NCBI GenBank assembly: GCA_947456005.1
Contig: CANGRP010000089.1
Location: forward strand, 1-9,254
DNA: 9,254 bases
Source: Caulobacteraceae bacterium
Lineage (GTDB): Bacteria; Pseudomonadota; Alphaproteobacteria; Caulobacterales; Caulobacteraceae
Direction: 5' to 3'
Shown here: positions 1 through 5,942 of the stretch, piece after piece
Numbering within the stretch: position 1 is the first letter of the stretch
Layout: the number at the start of each line of letters is the position of its first letter
The notes under the pieces: model-generated
Told to the model about the DNA's origin: nothing
What the model saw: the letters and a program-made list of their open reading frames with translations, nothing else
Database searches by the model: none
Made by a program: the position numbers and the translations under genes

Positions 1-606
1 CGTCGCCTGGGAGCCCAAGCCGCACCGGGAAACCTGGACCGCGCCCACTATTCGGACTCGAACTACCAGATCCTCGGCAAGGTCATCGAGCAGGTGGACG
101 GAGCGCCCTTCGCCAGGGTCTTCGAGAGACGGATCGCCGAGCCCCTGGGGCTCCAGCGCACATGGATCTACTCGGACCCCGCCGACAAGCGGCCCAGGCC
201 GCTCCGCTTCCGGGACAGGGATCTGAGGATCCCGAACGCCATGGTCTTTTCGCAGGCGGACGGCGGGGTCGTGACCACAGCCCGGGAAGCCCTGGTCTTC
301 CTCCGTGGTTTCTTCGAGGGCGCCCTGTTCGACAGGAAGCGGATCGAGGCCCTCCGGGACTTCCGGCCCATGTTCTTCCCGCTGGAGTACGGAACCGGCA
401 TGATGCGCTTCCAGCTGCCGGCCGCCATGACGGGGTTCCGTAAGCTGGCGCCGCTGATTGGCCACTCCGGCCTGTCCGGCGCAGTGATTTTCCACAGCCC
501 GGCCGACGGCCTCTACCTGGCGGGAACCGTGAACCAGATCGACCGGCGCTCGGCCGTCTTCCAGATGATGGCGAGGGCGGCGCTCCAGTTGAGCGCGGAC
601 GGCTGA
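1..606 (+). CDS. Serine beta-lactamase-fold hydrolase (class C / D-alanyl-D-alanine carboxypeptidase-like), C-terminal part
   Basis: The reading frame is open from base 1 and ends at TGA 604-606, giving 201 visible residues; the start and the nucleophile motif (SxxK) lie before the window. What remains fits the C-terminal part of the penicillin-binding/beta-lactamase superfamily: a YSDSNY segment at fragment residues 17-22 matches the second active-site motif (Tyr general base) followed by LGKVIE, an ADGGVVTT segment near residues 86-93 matches the conserved post-motif glycine region, and a GHSGLSG segment at about residues 154-160 matches the third (HxG) motif. Members hydrolyse beta-lactams, D-amino peptides or esters, and the substrate cannot be read from this piece. 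Whether it is secreted is unknown because the N-terminus is missing. It converges on the WYL gene with a 12-nt gap. The family call is firm; the precise function is not. Confidence 0.85.
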   Translation, partial: RRLGAQAAPGNLDRAHYSDSNYQILGKVIEQVDGAPFARVFERRIAEPLGLQRTWIYSDPADKRPRPLRFRDRDLRIPNAMVFSQADGGVVTTAREALVFLRGFFEGALFDRKRIEALRDFRPMFFPLEYGTGMMRFQLPAAMTGFRKLAPLIGHSGLSGAVIFHSPADGLYLAGTVNQIDRRSAVFQMMARAALQLSADG

Positions 607-621
607 CGCCTTGCGGCGTCA
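604..621. terminator. Perfect hairpin bounded by two convergent stop codons
   Basis: TGACGCC (604-610), loop TTGC (611-614) and GGCGTCA (615-621) form a perfect 7-bp stem with a 4-nt loop. The 5' arm begins with the TGA of the serine hydrolase and the 3' arm ends with the complement of the TGA of the - strand WYL gene, so the hairpin reads the same for both transcripts. Neither side has a T-tract, so intrinsic termination is inferred from position and symmetry only. Confidence 0.5.
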
Positions 622-942
622 GACCGGGTTGCTTCCGGGATCGCCTTCAAGCCCCTCTCCGCGTGGGACGAGAAACCGCGAACCGGGTCGTACGGCGCCC
701 ATCCTGTCCAGCCGGAACGTCCTCATGTCCCGGCGAAGCTCACACCAGGCGATCAGGAGCCCTCCGTTTCGACCCGAAACCAGCTGGAGGGGGCGCACCC
801 GGCGGCGTGAAAGAAGGCCCGATCCGTCGCTGTAGGAGAAGGTGACCCTGAGACGACGGGCAATCGCCGCTTCCAGGCGCGAGGTTTCCCTTGGCGGAGG
901 CTCGCCATCGGTTCCAGGAAACCATAGGGCGCCGACAGACAT
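619..942 (-). CDS. Small stand-alone WYL-domain protein
   Basis: The protein is 107 residues from ATG at 942, or one longer from the adjacent GTG at 945. The AGAAGG at 951-956 lies 8 nt from the ATG and 5 nt from the GTG, so both are usable. Residues about 22-81 carry the WYL core: SRLEAAIARR leading into the first strand, FSYSDGSG near 35-42, RRRVRPLQLV at 47-55, then the hallmark segment from LLIAWCELR to RTFRLDRM (62-81). WYL domains are ligand- or nucleic-acid-sensing modules, usually joined to an N-terminal helix-turn-helix in proteins of more than 200 residues, often tied to defence or DNA-damage control. Here there is no room for an HTH; only about 20 non-conserved residues precede the domain, and the tail is glycine/proline-rich. 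It could be a small ligand-binding protein, a partner of another regulator, or a remnant of a longer gene. It lies downstream of the aldehyde dehydrogenase on the same strand, separated by about 109 bp with a hairpin. Confidence 0.8.
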   Translation of the reverse strand: MSVGALWFPGTDGEPPPRETSRLEAAIARRLRVTFSYSDGSGLLSRRRVRPLQLVSGRNGGLLIAWCELRRDMRTFRLDRMGAVRPGSRFLVPRGEGLEGDPGSNPV

Positions 943-962
943 CACCCTGACCTTCTCAGTGT

Positions 963-982
963 CGCCGGGTCACAGTCCGGCG
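963..982. promoter_or_regulatory. GC-rich inverted repeat between the aldehyde dehydrogenase and WYL genes
   Basis: CGCCGG (963-968) and CCGGCG (977-982) are perfect 6-bp arms around an 8-nt loop. The element lies about 20 bp upstream of the WYL start and about 70 bp past the aldehyde dehydrogenase stop, both on the - strand. It could be a terminator of the upstream operon or an operator/leader hairpin for the WYL gene. No T-tract or clear promoter consensus supports one over the other. Confidence 0.35.
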
Positions 983-1051
983 CGGTGAGGAGCGAAGGAA
1001 AGCACGGGCCACCCGCTGACGACCAGACCGGAAGCCTCTTCGCCCCGGTTC

Positions 1052-2569
1052 TCAGACGTCGAAGCTCACCCCCTGGGCCAGCGGCAGGGCCGAGCCGTAG
1101 TTAATCGTATTGGTCGCCCTGCGCATGTAGGCCTTCCAGCTGTCGGAGCCGGACTCCCTGCCCCCGCCCGTTTCCTTCTCGCCGCCGAACGCGCCGCCGA
1201 TCTCAGCCCCGGACGGCCCGATATTGACGTTGGCGATGCCACAGTCCGAGCCCTCCGCCGACAGGAAGCGCTCGGCCTCCTGCAGGTCCAGGGTGAAGAT
1301 CGAGGACGACAGGCCCTGGGGCGCCGCGTTCTGCGCTGCGATCGCCTCTGCGAGGTCGCGGTAGCGCATCACGTAGAGGATGGGAGCGAAGGTCTCGCGC
1401 AGGACCACCTCGGCTTGTCCGGGCATCTCCACGAGGGCGGGACGGACATAGACCCCGGGCCGGTCCAGGGGCCTGCCTCCGTGAATCCGCCCGCCGGCCC
1501 GCCCGGCCTCGGCCAGGGCCGCCGCCATGGCCTCCCCCGCTGCACGGTCGATCAGCGGGCCGACCAGGACCCCCTCCTCCCGCGGGTCCCCGACCTGGAC
1601 CCCGGCGTAGACCGCCTTCAACCGGGAGAGAACCTCATCGTACCGGGTCTCATGGACGAACAGGCGGCGCAGGGTGGTGCACCTCTGGCCCGCCGTGCCC
1701 ATGGCGGAAAAGGCCACCGCCCGCACGGCCAGCTCCAGGTCGGCGCTGGGAGCGAGGATGGCGGCGTTGTTACCACCCAGCTCCAGCAAGGCCCGCGCGA
1801 AACGGGCGGCTAGGCGCGGCGCCACCTTCCGCCCCATGGCGGTGGAGCCCGTCGCGGAGACCAGCGGAACACGCGGATCGTCCACAAGGACAGCGCCGAT
1901 GTCCGCCCCGCCCTGAAGGAGAACGCAGAGGTCCTCCGGCGCGTCCGGGCCGAAACGCGCAGCGGCGCGCTCGAAGAGGGCCTGGACCGCCAGTGCGGTC
2001 AGGGGGGTCTTCTCCGAGGGCTTCCAGGCCACCGCGTTGCCACAGACGAGGGCCAGCGCCGCATTCCAGGACCAGACCGCCACCGGGAAGTTGAATGCCG
2101 AGATCACCCCCACGACGCCAAGCGGGTGCCAGGTCTCCATCATCCGGTGGTCCGGGCGCTCGGTGGCCAGGGTCAGGCCGTAGAGCTGGCGGGACAGACC
2201 GACGGCGAAGTCGCAGATGTCGATCATCTCCTGAACCTCGCCCAGTCCCTCGGAGAGGACCTTTCCCGCCTCCAGGGTCACCAGGCGCCCGAGGTCGGCC
2301 TTCGCGGCCCGGAGCTCCTCGCCGAAGAGCCGGACAAGCTCCCCACGGCGCGGTGCAGGCAAGCGCCGCCAGGCCAGGAAGGCGGCATGCGCCGCACCGA
2401 TCCGAGCCGACGCCGCTTCTGGCGAGACCGAGGCGACCCGGCAGATCTCCTCACCGGTCAGAGGCGAACAGGCGGGTAGGTCGCCGCCCTCCAGGGCCTG
2501 CAGGGGAACCCCCAGGCGGTCGAGGATGGCGAGGGCGTCCTGGGCGGGGTTCTCTAAGACGTCGGACAT
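1052..2569 (-). CDS. amaB: Alpha-aminoadipate semialdehyde (piperideine-6-carboxylate) dehydrogenase, ALDH7 family
   Basis: The protein has 505 residues, the normal ALDH7 length. It should oxidise L-2-aminoadipate 6-semialdehyde, in equilibrium with delta-1-piperideine-6-carboxylate, to 2-aminoadipate with NAD(P)+ in the cytoplasm. Visible ALDH elements are FNFPV with oxyanion Asn160, WKPSEKT with Lys183 at the cofactor, the GSTAMG loop near 241-246, general base Glu263 in LLELGGNN, nucleophile Cys297 in AGQRCTT, and Glu392 in RETFAP. ALDH7-specific marks are Arg296 just before the nucleophile, the aminoadipate anchor loop GPSGAEIGGAFGGEK (451-465), TGGGRESGSDSWK just after it, and a PLAQG C-terminal tail; I recall these closely matching human antiquitin. 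The start at 2569 gives TGA-GAGGCCCC-ATG with the upstream gene, so GAGG in the 8-nt gap serves as ribosome binding site and the pair is surely one operon. The frame stays open far upstream through the neighbouring gene, but that is a GC-rich shadow. Confidence 0.93.
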   Translation of the reverse strand: MSDVLENPAQDALAILDRLGVPLQALEGGDLPACSPLTGEEICRVASVSPEAASARIGAAHAAFLAWRRLPAPRRGELVRLFGEELRAAKADLGRLVTLEAGKVLSEGLGEVQEMIDICDFAVGLSRQLYGLTLATERPDHRMMETWHPLGVVGVISAFNFPVAVWSWNAALALVCGNAVAWKPSEKTPLTALAVQALFERAAARFGPDAPEDLCVLLQGGADIGAVLVDDPRVPLVSATGSTAMGRKVAPRLAARFARALLELGGNNAAILAPSADLELAVRAVAFSAMGTAGQRCTTLRRLFVHETRYDEVLSRLKAVYAGVQVGDPREEGVLVGPLIDRAAGEAMAAALAEAGRAGGRIHGGRPLDRPGVYVRPALVEMPGQAEVVLRETFAPILYVMRYRDLAEAIAAQNAAPQGLSSSIFTLDLQEAERFLSAEGSDCGIANVNIGPSGAEIGGAFGGEKETGGGRESGSDSWKAYMRRATNTINYGSALPLAQGVSFDV

Positions 2570-2577
2570 GGGGCCTC

Positions 2578-3687
2578 TCAGGCGACCCGCGCGCCCGGCT
2601 GCAGGCCGGTGTCGGGGGCGGCGTAGTTTCGACCAAAGCGGTTGGCCAGGAAGGCCGCGAGCGAAATCTGTTCCTGCCGGACAAAGCCCGCCTGGGGAAG
2701 GTCGCCCGCCGCCAGCATGTCCAGCACCGCGCAGATGGCGGAGGCCGTGGTGATCTGGATGCCGCTGCGCATCACCCCCTCGACCGGGCCGGAGTAGACC
2801 TTGTTGGCGTAGCTGACCTGCACCAGGGCGTCGTGCCGCCGGCCGCTGACCGTGACGAAGATCACCACCACGTCCTGGAGGGTCGAGGGCACGGCGTTCT
2901 CGAGGATCTCCTTCAGGAGTTCGCGTCGGTCGCGCAGGCCCAGGTCGTGCAGCAGGGTCTTCATGATCGCCGCATGTCCCGGATACCGGATGGTCCGGTA
3001 GTTGAGGTTGCGCACCCGCCCGGCGAGGGTCGCGCAGAGGGTTCCCAGCCCGCCCGAGGTGTTGAAGGCCTCGTAGGTCACGCCGTCGAGGGAAAACTCC
3101 TCGCGCTCCTCCAGGGCCTGTGTCTCGCGCAGGCGGCCATCCACGATGGCCTCGCAGGGCTCGCAGTACTCGTTGATGACCCCGTCCGTGCTCCAGGTGA
3201 TGTTGTAGTTCAGCGTGTTGCTGGGAAACTGAGGCAGGGCCCCCACGCGCAGGCGAACGTCCTCCAGCGTGTCGAACTGGGAGGCTAGGTCGTGGGCCAC
3301 GATGCTGATGAAGCCCGGCGCCAGGCCGCACTGGGGAATGAAGGCGCAGGGCGCTCCCTCGGCCAGAGCCTTGACCTCGCGGGTGCTGGCGACGTCCTCG
3401 GTGAGGTCGAGGTAGTGGACGCCCGCCTTGCGGGCGGCGCGGGCGACCGCCGTGGTGGCGTGGTAAGGTGCGGCGTTGAGGACGGCGAAGGCGCCCTTCA
3501 GGGCCTCGGGGAAGTCCTCGCTGCGGACATCCATCCGCCGCCGGGCCACCGGGCGACGCGTGGCAAGGCGCGCGAGATTCTCGGCGGAGGCGTCGAAGAC
3601 CTCGACCTCGTAATCCCCTGACCCAGCCAGCAGGTCGGCGATCACCCCGCCGATCTTGCCTGCACCGACAATCGCCACCCGTTTCAT
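2578..3687 (-). CDS. Saccharopine dehydrogenase-family oxidoreductase, probably L-lysine 6-dehydrogenase or monofunctional saccharopine dehydrogenase
   Basis: The protein has 369 residues. The N-terminal Rossmann fold starts at once with VAIVGAGKIGG (GxGxxG at 8-13), followed by an acidic strand end (FDAS, 31-34) typical of NAD binding, NAAPYH (71-76) and HYLDLTED (91-98). The catalytic/substrate domain carries QCGLAPGF (119-126), LNYNITWSTDGVINEY (159-174), FNTSGGLGTL (208-217) and YRTIRYPGHA (230-239). The APG, TSGG and TIRYxGHA elements recall bacterial lysine 6-dehydrogenase as I remember it, more than fungal Lys9, whose corresponding loop is GLDPGIDH. The product in either case is aminoadipate semialdehyde, the substrate of the aldehyde dehydrogenase encoded 8 nt downstream. 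The start at 3687 is chosen because the Rossmann strand begins at residue 3 and GGGGAG lies 7 nt upstream; an upstream ATG at 3765 would add 26 unconserved residues. No lysine-ketoglutarate reductase domain or gene is present here. Family is firm; substrate is open. Confidence 0.88.
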   Translation of the reverse strand: MKRVAIVGAGKIGGVIADLLAGSGDYEVEVFDASAENLARLATRRPVARRRMDVRSEDFPEALKGAFAVLNAAPYHATTAVARAARKAGVHYLDLTEDVASTREVKALAEGAPCAFIPQCGLAPGFISIVAHDLASQFDTLEDVRLRVGALPQFPSNTLNYNITWSTDGVINEYCEPCEAIVDGRLRETQALEEREEFSLDGVTYEAFNTSGGLGTLCATLAGRVRNLNYRTIRYPGHAAIMKTLLHDLGLRDRRELLKEILENAVPSTLQDVVVIFVTVSGRRHDALVQVSYANKVYSGPVEGVMRSGIQITTASAICAVLDMLAAGDLPQAGFVRQEQISLAAFLANRFGRNYAAPDTGLQPGARVA

Positions 3688-3808
3688 GATCCGACTCCCC
3701 GGGGTTCCGCACCTCGCTCCAGTGGGACGGAAGCGCCTGACGGTGTACAGGTGCAGACCGTTCATTCGCAGGACGCATTACGGCGTTCCGCCGGAGGAAA
3801 CCGACGAA
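3688..3808. promoter_or_regulatory. Divergent intergenic region with candidate Lrp operator
   Basis: These 121 bp separate the lysine-catabolism operon (left) from the Lrp/AsnC regulator (right) and must hold both promoters. Within it, ACGGT (3740-3744) and ACCGT (3757-3761) form an inverted repeat with a 12-nt spacer, near the middle of the region, and TGTACA (3744-3749) is a small palindrome inside it. An Lrp-family protein usually binds such divergent regions and responds to the amino acid its target pathway degrades. The operator is an inference; no -35/-10 pair that I would defend is visible. Confidence 0.35.
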
Positions 3809-4240
3809 ATGGAATTGGATGAGATCGACCAGGCCCTTCTGGTCGCCCTTCGCGAGAACGCCCGGGCGAGCACGGCGGACCTCGCCCGGCGGGTGGGCCG
3901 CTCGCGCACCACGGTGCAGGGCCGGCTGGAGCGCCTTGAACGCACGGGCGTGATCCGGGGCTATTCCCTTCGACTGGCGGACGCCCTGGAGGACGGGGCG
4001 GTGCGCGCCCATGTGCTGATCAAGGTGGCCCCGCGGGAATCCCGGGCGGTGGAGGCTGCGGCTCGCGCCCTGCCCCAGGTGCGTGAGCTCCATTCCGTCA
4101 GCGGCGAGTACGACATGATCGCCATCGCTTCAGCCGCCAATGTCGCGGAGCTGGACGCCGCCATCGACCGGATCGGCCTCATGCCCGGCGTGGAGCGCAC
4201 CAACTCCGCCATCGTCCTGGCCACCCGCTTCCGGCGGTGA
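3809..4240 (+). CDS. Lrp/AsnC-family transcriptional regulator
   Basis: The protein has 143 residues, somewhat shorter than classical Lrp. It opens with LDEIDQALL, then a winged HTH with the recognition part around residues 21-42 (STADLARRVGRSRTTVQGRL) and GVIRGYS closing the wing (47-53). The C-terminal RAM effector domain spans about 67-139, with the characteristic SVSGEYDMI (96-104) and a PGVERTNS segment (126-133). The start at 3809 puts GGAGG (3793-3797) 11 nt upstream; the frame extends back to 3656, but that part would lie inside the divergent dehydrogenase gene. Lrp proteins form dimers and octamers that sense amino acids. Being divergent from the dehydrogenase-aldehyde dehydrogenase pair, it is the likely lysine- or aminoadipate-responsive regulator of that operon and of itself; this is inferred from context. 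Confidence 0.92.
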   Translation: MELDEIDQALLVALRENARASTADLARRVGRSRTTVQGRLERLERTGVIRGYSLRLADALEDGAVRAHVLIKVAPRESRAVEAAARALPQVRELHSVSGEYDMIAIASAANVAELDAAIDRIGLMPGVERTNSAIVLATRFRR

Positions 4241-4266
4241 CGCTGGCCTGACCGCCAGGCTCAGCG
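4241..4266. terminator. Bidirectional hairpin between convergent genes
   Basis: CGCTGGCCTG (4241-4250), loop ACCGC (4251-4255), CAGGC (4256-4260) and CAGCG (4262-4266) form a 10-bp stem with one bulged T at 4261. It begins directly after the Lrp stop and overlaps the stop codon of the - strand M24 gene, leaving only 20 bp between the two genes. No T-tract follows on either strand. Its place at a convergent junction supports a terminator role for both transcripts. Confidence 0.55.
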
Positions 4267-5646
4267 GACCAGATGCCACTCGGTCTGCCGGCCGGCCAGA
4301 TAGTGAACCGTCTTGCCGTCGAAGAGGGCGCTCTGCTCCAGCTTCATGTGCACGAGCTGACCGCCCCACTCGGGAACCCCTCGCCAGATGGCGCCCTCGA
4401 TGGCGTAGGCGGTGTCGGGATTAAGCCGCCAGTCTCCCTGGACAGGCGTGGGACGCTGATTGTCCCACATGCCGATGGTTGGGCCGGGGGCGTGACCGAA
4501 GAAGCCGATCGGATGGCTGTAGACGCTCCCGCGGATGCCGGCCTTCCGCGAGGCCTCCAAAGTCCGGGCCAGGATCTCGTTCCCGGTACGGCCGGTGACG
4601 AAGGCGCCCGTCAGCAGGTCCTGCCAGCGATTGCCCTCAGCCAAGGCGGCCTGAAGGCCTGCAGGCGGCATGGTTTCGTCCAGCCTGAGGACGTAGCCCA
4701 TCTCCTGGGTGTCGGTGCAGAGCTTGAGATAGCAGATGCCCACGTCGGTATGCAGGACGTCGCCGCGCTGGATCACTCCGGCCACGCCGCAGAACCCTTC
4801 CTCCCCCTTGCAGGCGATCCCCTGGCGCTGGAGATTCACATCGGGGAAGAACCAGATGGGCAGGCCTAGCGCCTCGAAGCGGCCCCGGATGTACCAGGCG
4901 ACCTCCGCGGTGGTGGTCACGCCCGGGGTGATCACCTTTGCGCTGAAGGCCTCGGCGATGACGCCGCGCGCAAGGGAAACGACATGGGGATAGAGTTCGA
5001 TCTCTGCGGCGGTGCGCGTCTCAAGCCAGCGGATCACAAGCGGCTCCGCAGGCGCCAGCCGGGCGGCATAGTCTGACGGAAGAACCTCCCGAAGCCGGGC
5101 GTCCAGCCCGGCCGTCAGGCCATCCGCGACCGGCCAATGGCGAGAGGTGTTGATCCCGATCCGCTTGGGATCGCGACTGACGATCACGTCGGCCAGCGCC
5201 TTCCACTGGGCGTCCAGGTCGCCTCCCGACCAGGCCGCCGTATAGGGCCCTCCGAGGGGATACCGGTTGACGGACAGCCGCTCGACCGTCCCGTCGGCCT
5301 TGCGATGGAAGACCAGCATGGTGGTCCGCCGGGCGGCGAAGGACGGCTGGGGCACGAGGGTGAAGTAGACGGGGTCCTCGGCGTACTCCCGGTTGATCAC
5401 CAGCCACATGTCGAGGCCGGCTTCGGCCATCAGCCGAGGCAGAAGAGTGTCCAGACGATCCACGAGGATCCGGTTCTCCACCTCAACGCGACGCGGCCCC
5501 GGCAGGACGGCGAAGTCATCGGCCCCGCGCATGGCCAGGCCCTGGCTGGCCTGGTTCCCGGCATTCGGCGCGGCTGTAGCGTGAAGGGGGCAGATGAGGG
5601 CGCCGGAGACAGCAAGGGCGAGCAAAAGGGCGAGACGGAGGCGCAA
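4261..5646 (-). CDS. Secreted M24-family metallopeptidase (Xaa-Pro aminopeptidase/creatinase fold)
   Basis: The protein has 461 residues. An N-terminal signal peptide is clear: MRLR, a hydrophobic stretch to about residue 20, and an ATA-A type cleavage site near 25/26; Cys19 is preceded by Ile and does not make a lipobox. Residues about 50-215 fit the creatinase N-terminal domain and 220-450 the pita-bread domain. Metal-ligand equivalents are Asp301 (HTDVG), Asp312 (CTDTQEMGY), His378 (SHPIG), Glu417 (AIEGAIW) and Glu437 (MKLEQSAL); the 11-residue gap between the aspartates and the second histidine His385 seven residues after His378 match the E. coli methionine aminopeptidase pattern. It probably acts on peptides, perhaps prolyl peptides, in the periplasm; substrate is not readable. 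The start is TTG at 5646 with GGAG 10 nt upstream: an in-frame TAG lies ten codons above and the next ATG (residue 39) would remove the signal peptide. It is monocistronic here. Confidence 0.86.
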   Translation of the reverse strand: MRLRLALLLALAVSGALICPLHATAAPNAGNQASQGLAMRGADDFAVLPGPRRVEVENRILVDRLDTLLPRLMAEAGLDMWLVINREYAEDPVYFTLVPQPSFAARRTTMLVFHRKADGTVERLSVNRYPLGGPYTAAWSGGDLDAQWKALADVIVSRDPKRIGINTSRHWPVADGLTAGLDARLREVLPSDYAARLAPAEPLVIRWLETRTAAEIELYPHVVSLARGVIAEAFSAKVITPGVTTTAEVAWYIRGRFEALGLPIWFFPDVNLQRQGIACKGEEGFCGVAGVIQRGDVLHTDVGICYLKLCTDTQEMGYVLRLDETMPPAGLQAALAEGNRWQDLLTGAFVTGRTGNEILARTLEASRKAGIRGSVYSHPIGFFGHAPGPTIGMWDNQRPTPVQGDWRLNPDTAYAIEGAIWRGVPEWGGQLVHMKLEQSALFDGKTVHYLAGRQTEWHLVR

Positions 5647-5704
5647 GGCTTGGGAACTCCAGCAGAAACGTCGCTAGGGGTCAGACATCCCATTGAATAC
5701 GCTG

Positions 5705-5719
5705 CGATCAAGCTGATCG
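5705..5719. promoter_or_regulatory. Operator-like palindrome CGATCA-N3-TGATCG
   Basis: Perfect 6-bp half-sites with a 3-nt spacer (AGC) lie about 60 bp upstream of the M24 start and about 225 bp upstream of the efflux adaptor. The 15-bp length and short spacer fit a dimeric HTH regulator binding site better than a terminator. No cognate regulator is encoded between the two genes. Binding is an inference. Confidence 0.3.
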
Positions 5720-5749
5720 TCAGCCGCAATCGACGTCAGCGGCGGGATT

Positions 5750-5765
5750 TCCGGGTTTTCCCGGA
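5750..5765. promoter_or_regulatory. Inverted repeat TCCGGG-TTTT-CCCGGA
   Basis: A perfect 6-bp inverted repeat surrounds four T residues, with GA (5746-5747) and TC (5766-5767) able to extend the stem past a 2-nt bulge. In a divergent promoter region it may be an operator or a leader hairpin. It has no T-tract after it and no gene reading into it, so a terminator is less likely. Confidence 0.3.
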
Positions 5766-5942
5766 TCAAGGCCATGCTCGGTCCAAAGGACCTGTTCGGC
5801 GCGCACTCATCGGGAAAGCGGCTATGGCGGACAGTCACGACTTCGGGCTTAATGCGTTTGGAAGCTCGGCGACCTCGAGGGGCGGGGGTGGCCGCTCAGG
5901 AAGAGTTGTTGAGACGGACGCCCGGTCCAGGAAGCCAACCGC

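Larger units (their letters stand above)
5647..5942. promoter_or_regulatory. 296-bp divergent intergenic region with two inverted repeats
   Basis: This gap holds the promoters of the M24 gene (-) and of the efflux operon (+). I see no credible gene in it; open frames crossing it are extensions of shadow frames. Two symmetric elements stand out: CGATCA-AGC-TGATCG (5705-5719), a compact operator-like palindrome, and TCCGGG-TTTT-CCCGGA (5750-5765), a 6-bp stem with a T4 loop. Both lie well upstream of the efflux start, where a regulator could act on either gene. I could not find a -35/-10 pair worth defending. Confidence 0.5.

Noticed and set aside
1027..1049. A possible terminator ACCGG/CCGGT just after the aldehyde dehydrogenase stop.
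   Set aside because: Only 5 bp of stem around a 13-nt loop and no T-tract; too weak to list as a feature in GC-rich sequence.
2095..3288. A 397-codon open frame on the + strand, antisense to the lysine operon.
   Set aside because: Low-complexity Arg/Pro/Gly composition over two well-supported genes on the other strand; typical shadow frame in GC-rich DNA.
3656..3808. A longer Lrp protein starting at 3656.
   Set aside because: It would begin inside the divergent dehydrogenase gene and consume both promoters; the start at 3809 has GGAGG upstream and gives the usual N-terminus of the family.
2570..4093. The aldehyde dehydrogenase frame stays open upstream for more than 500 codons, suggesting a 1013-residue protein.
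   Set aside because: The extension is arginine/proline/glycine-rich nonsense running across the real dehydrogenase and Lrp genes; the ALDH starts at 2569 with its own ribosome binding site and normal length.
5590..5592. Cys19 in the M24 signal peptide as a lipoprotein attachment site.
   Set aside because: The residues before it (Ala-Leu-Ile) do not fit a lipobox, which needs Gly, Ala or Ser just before Cys; a normal AxA site follows.
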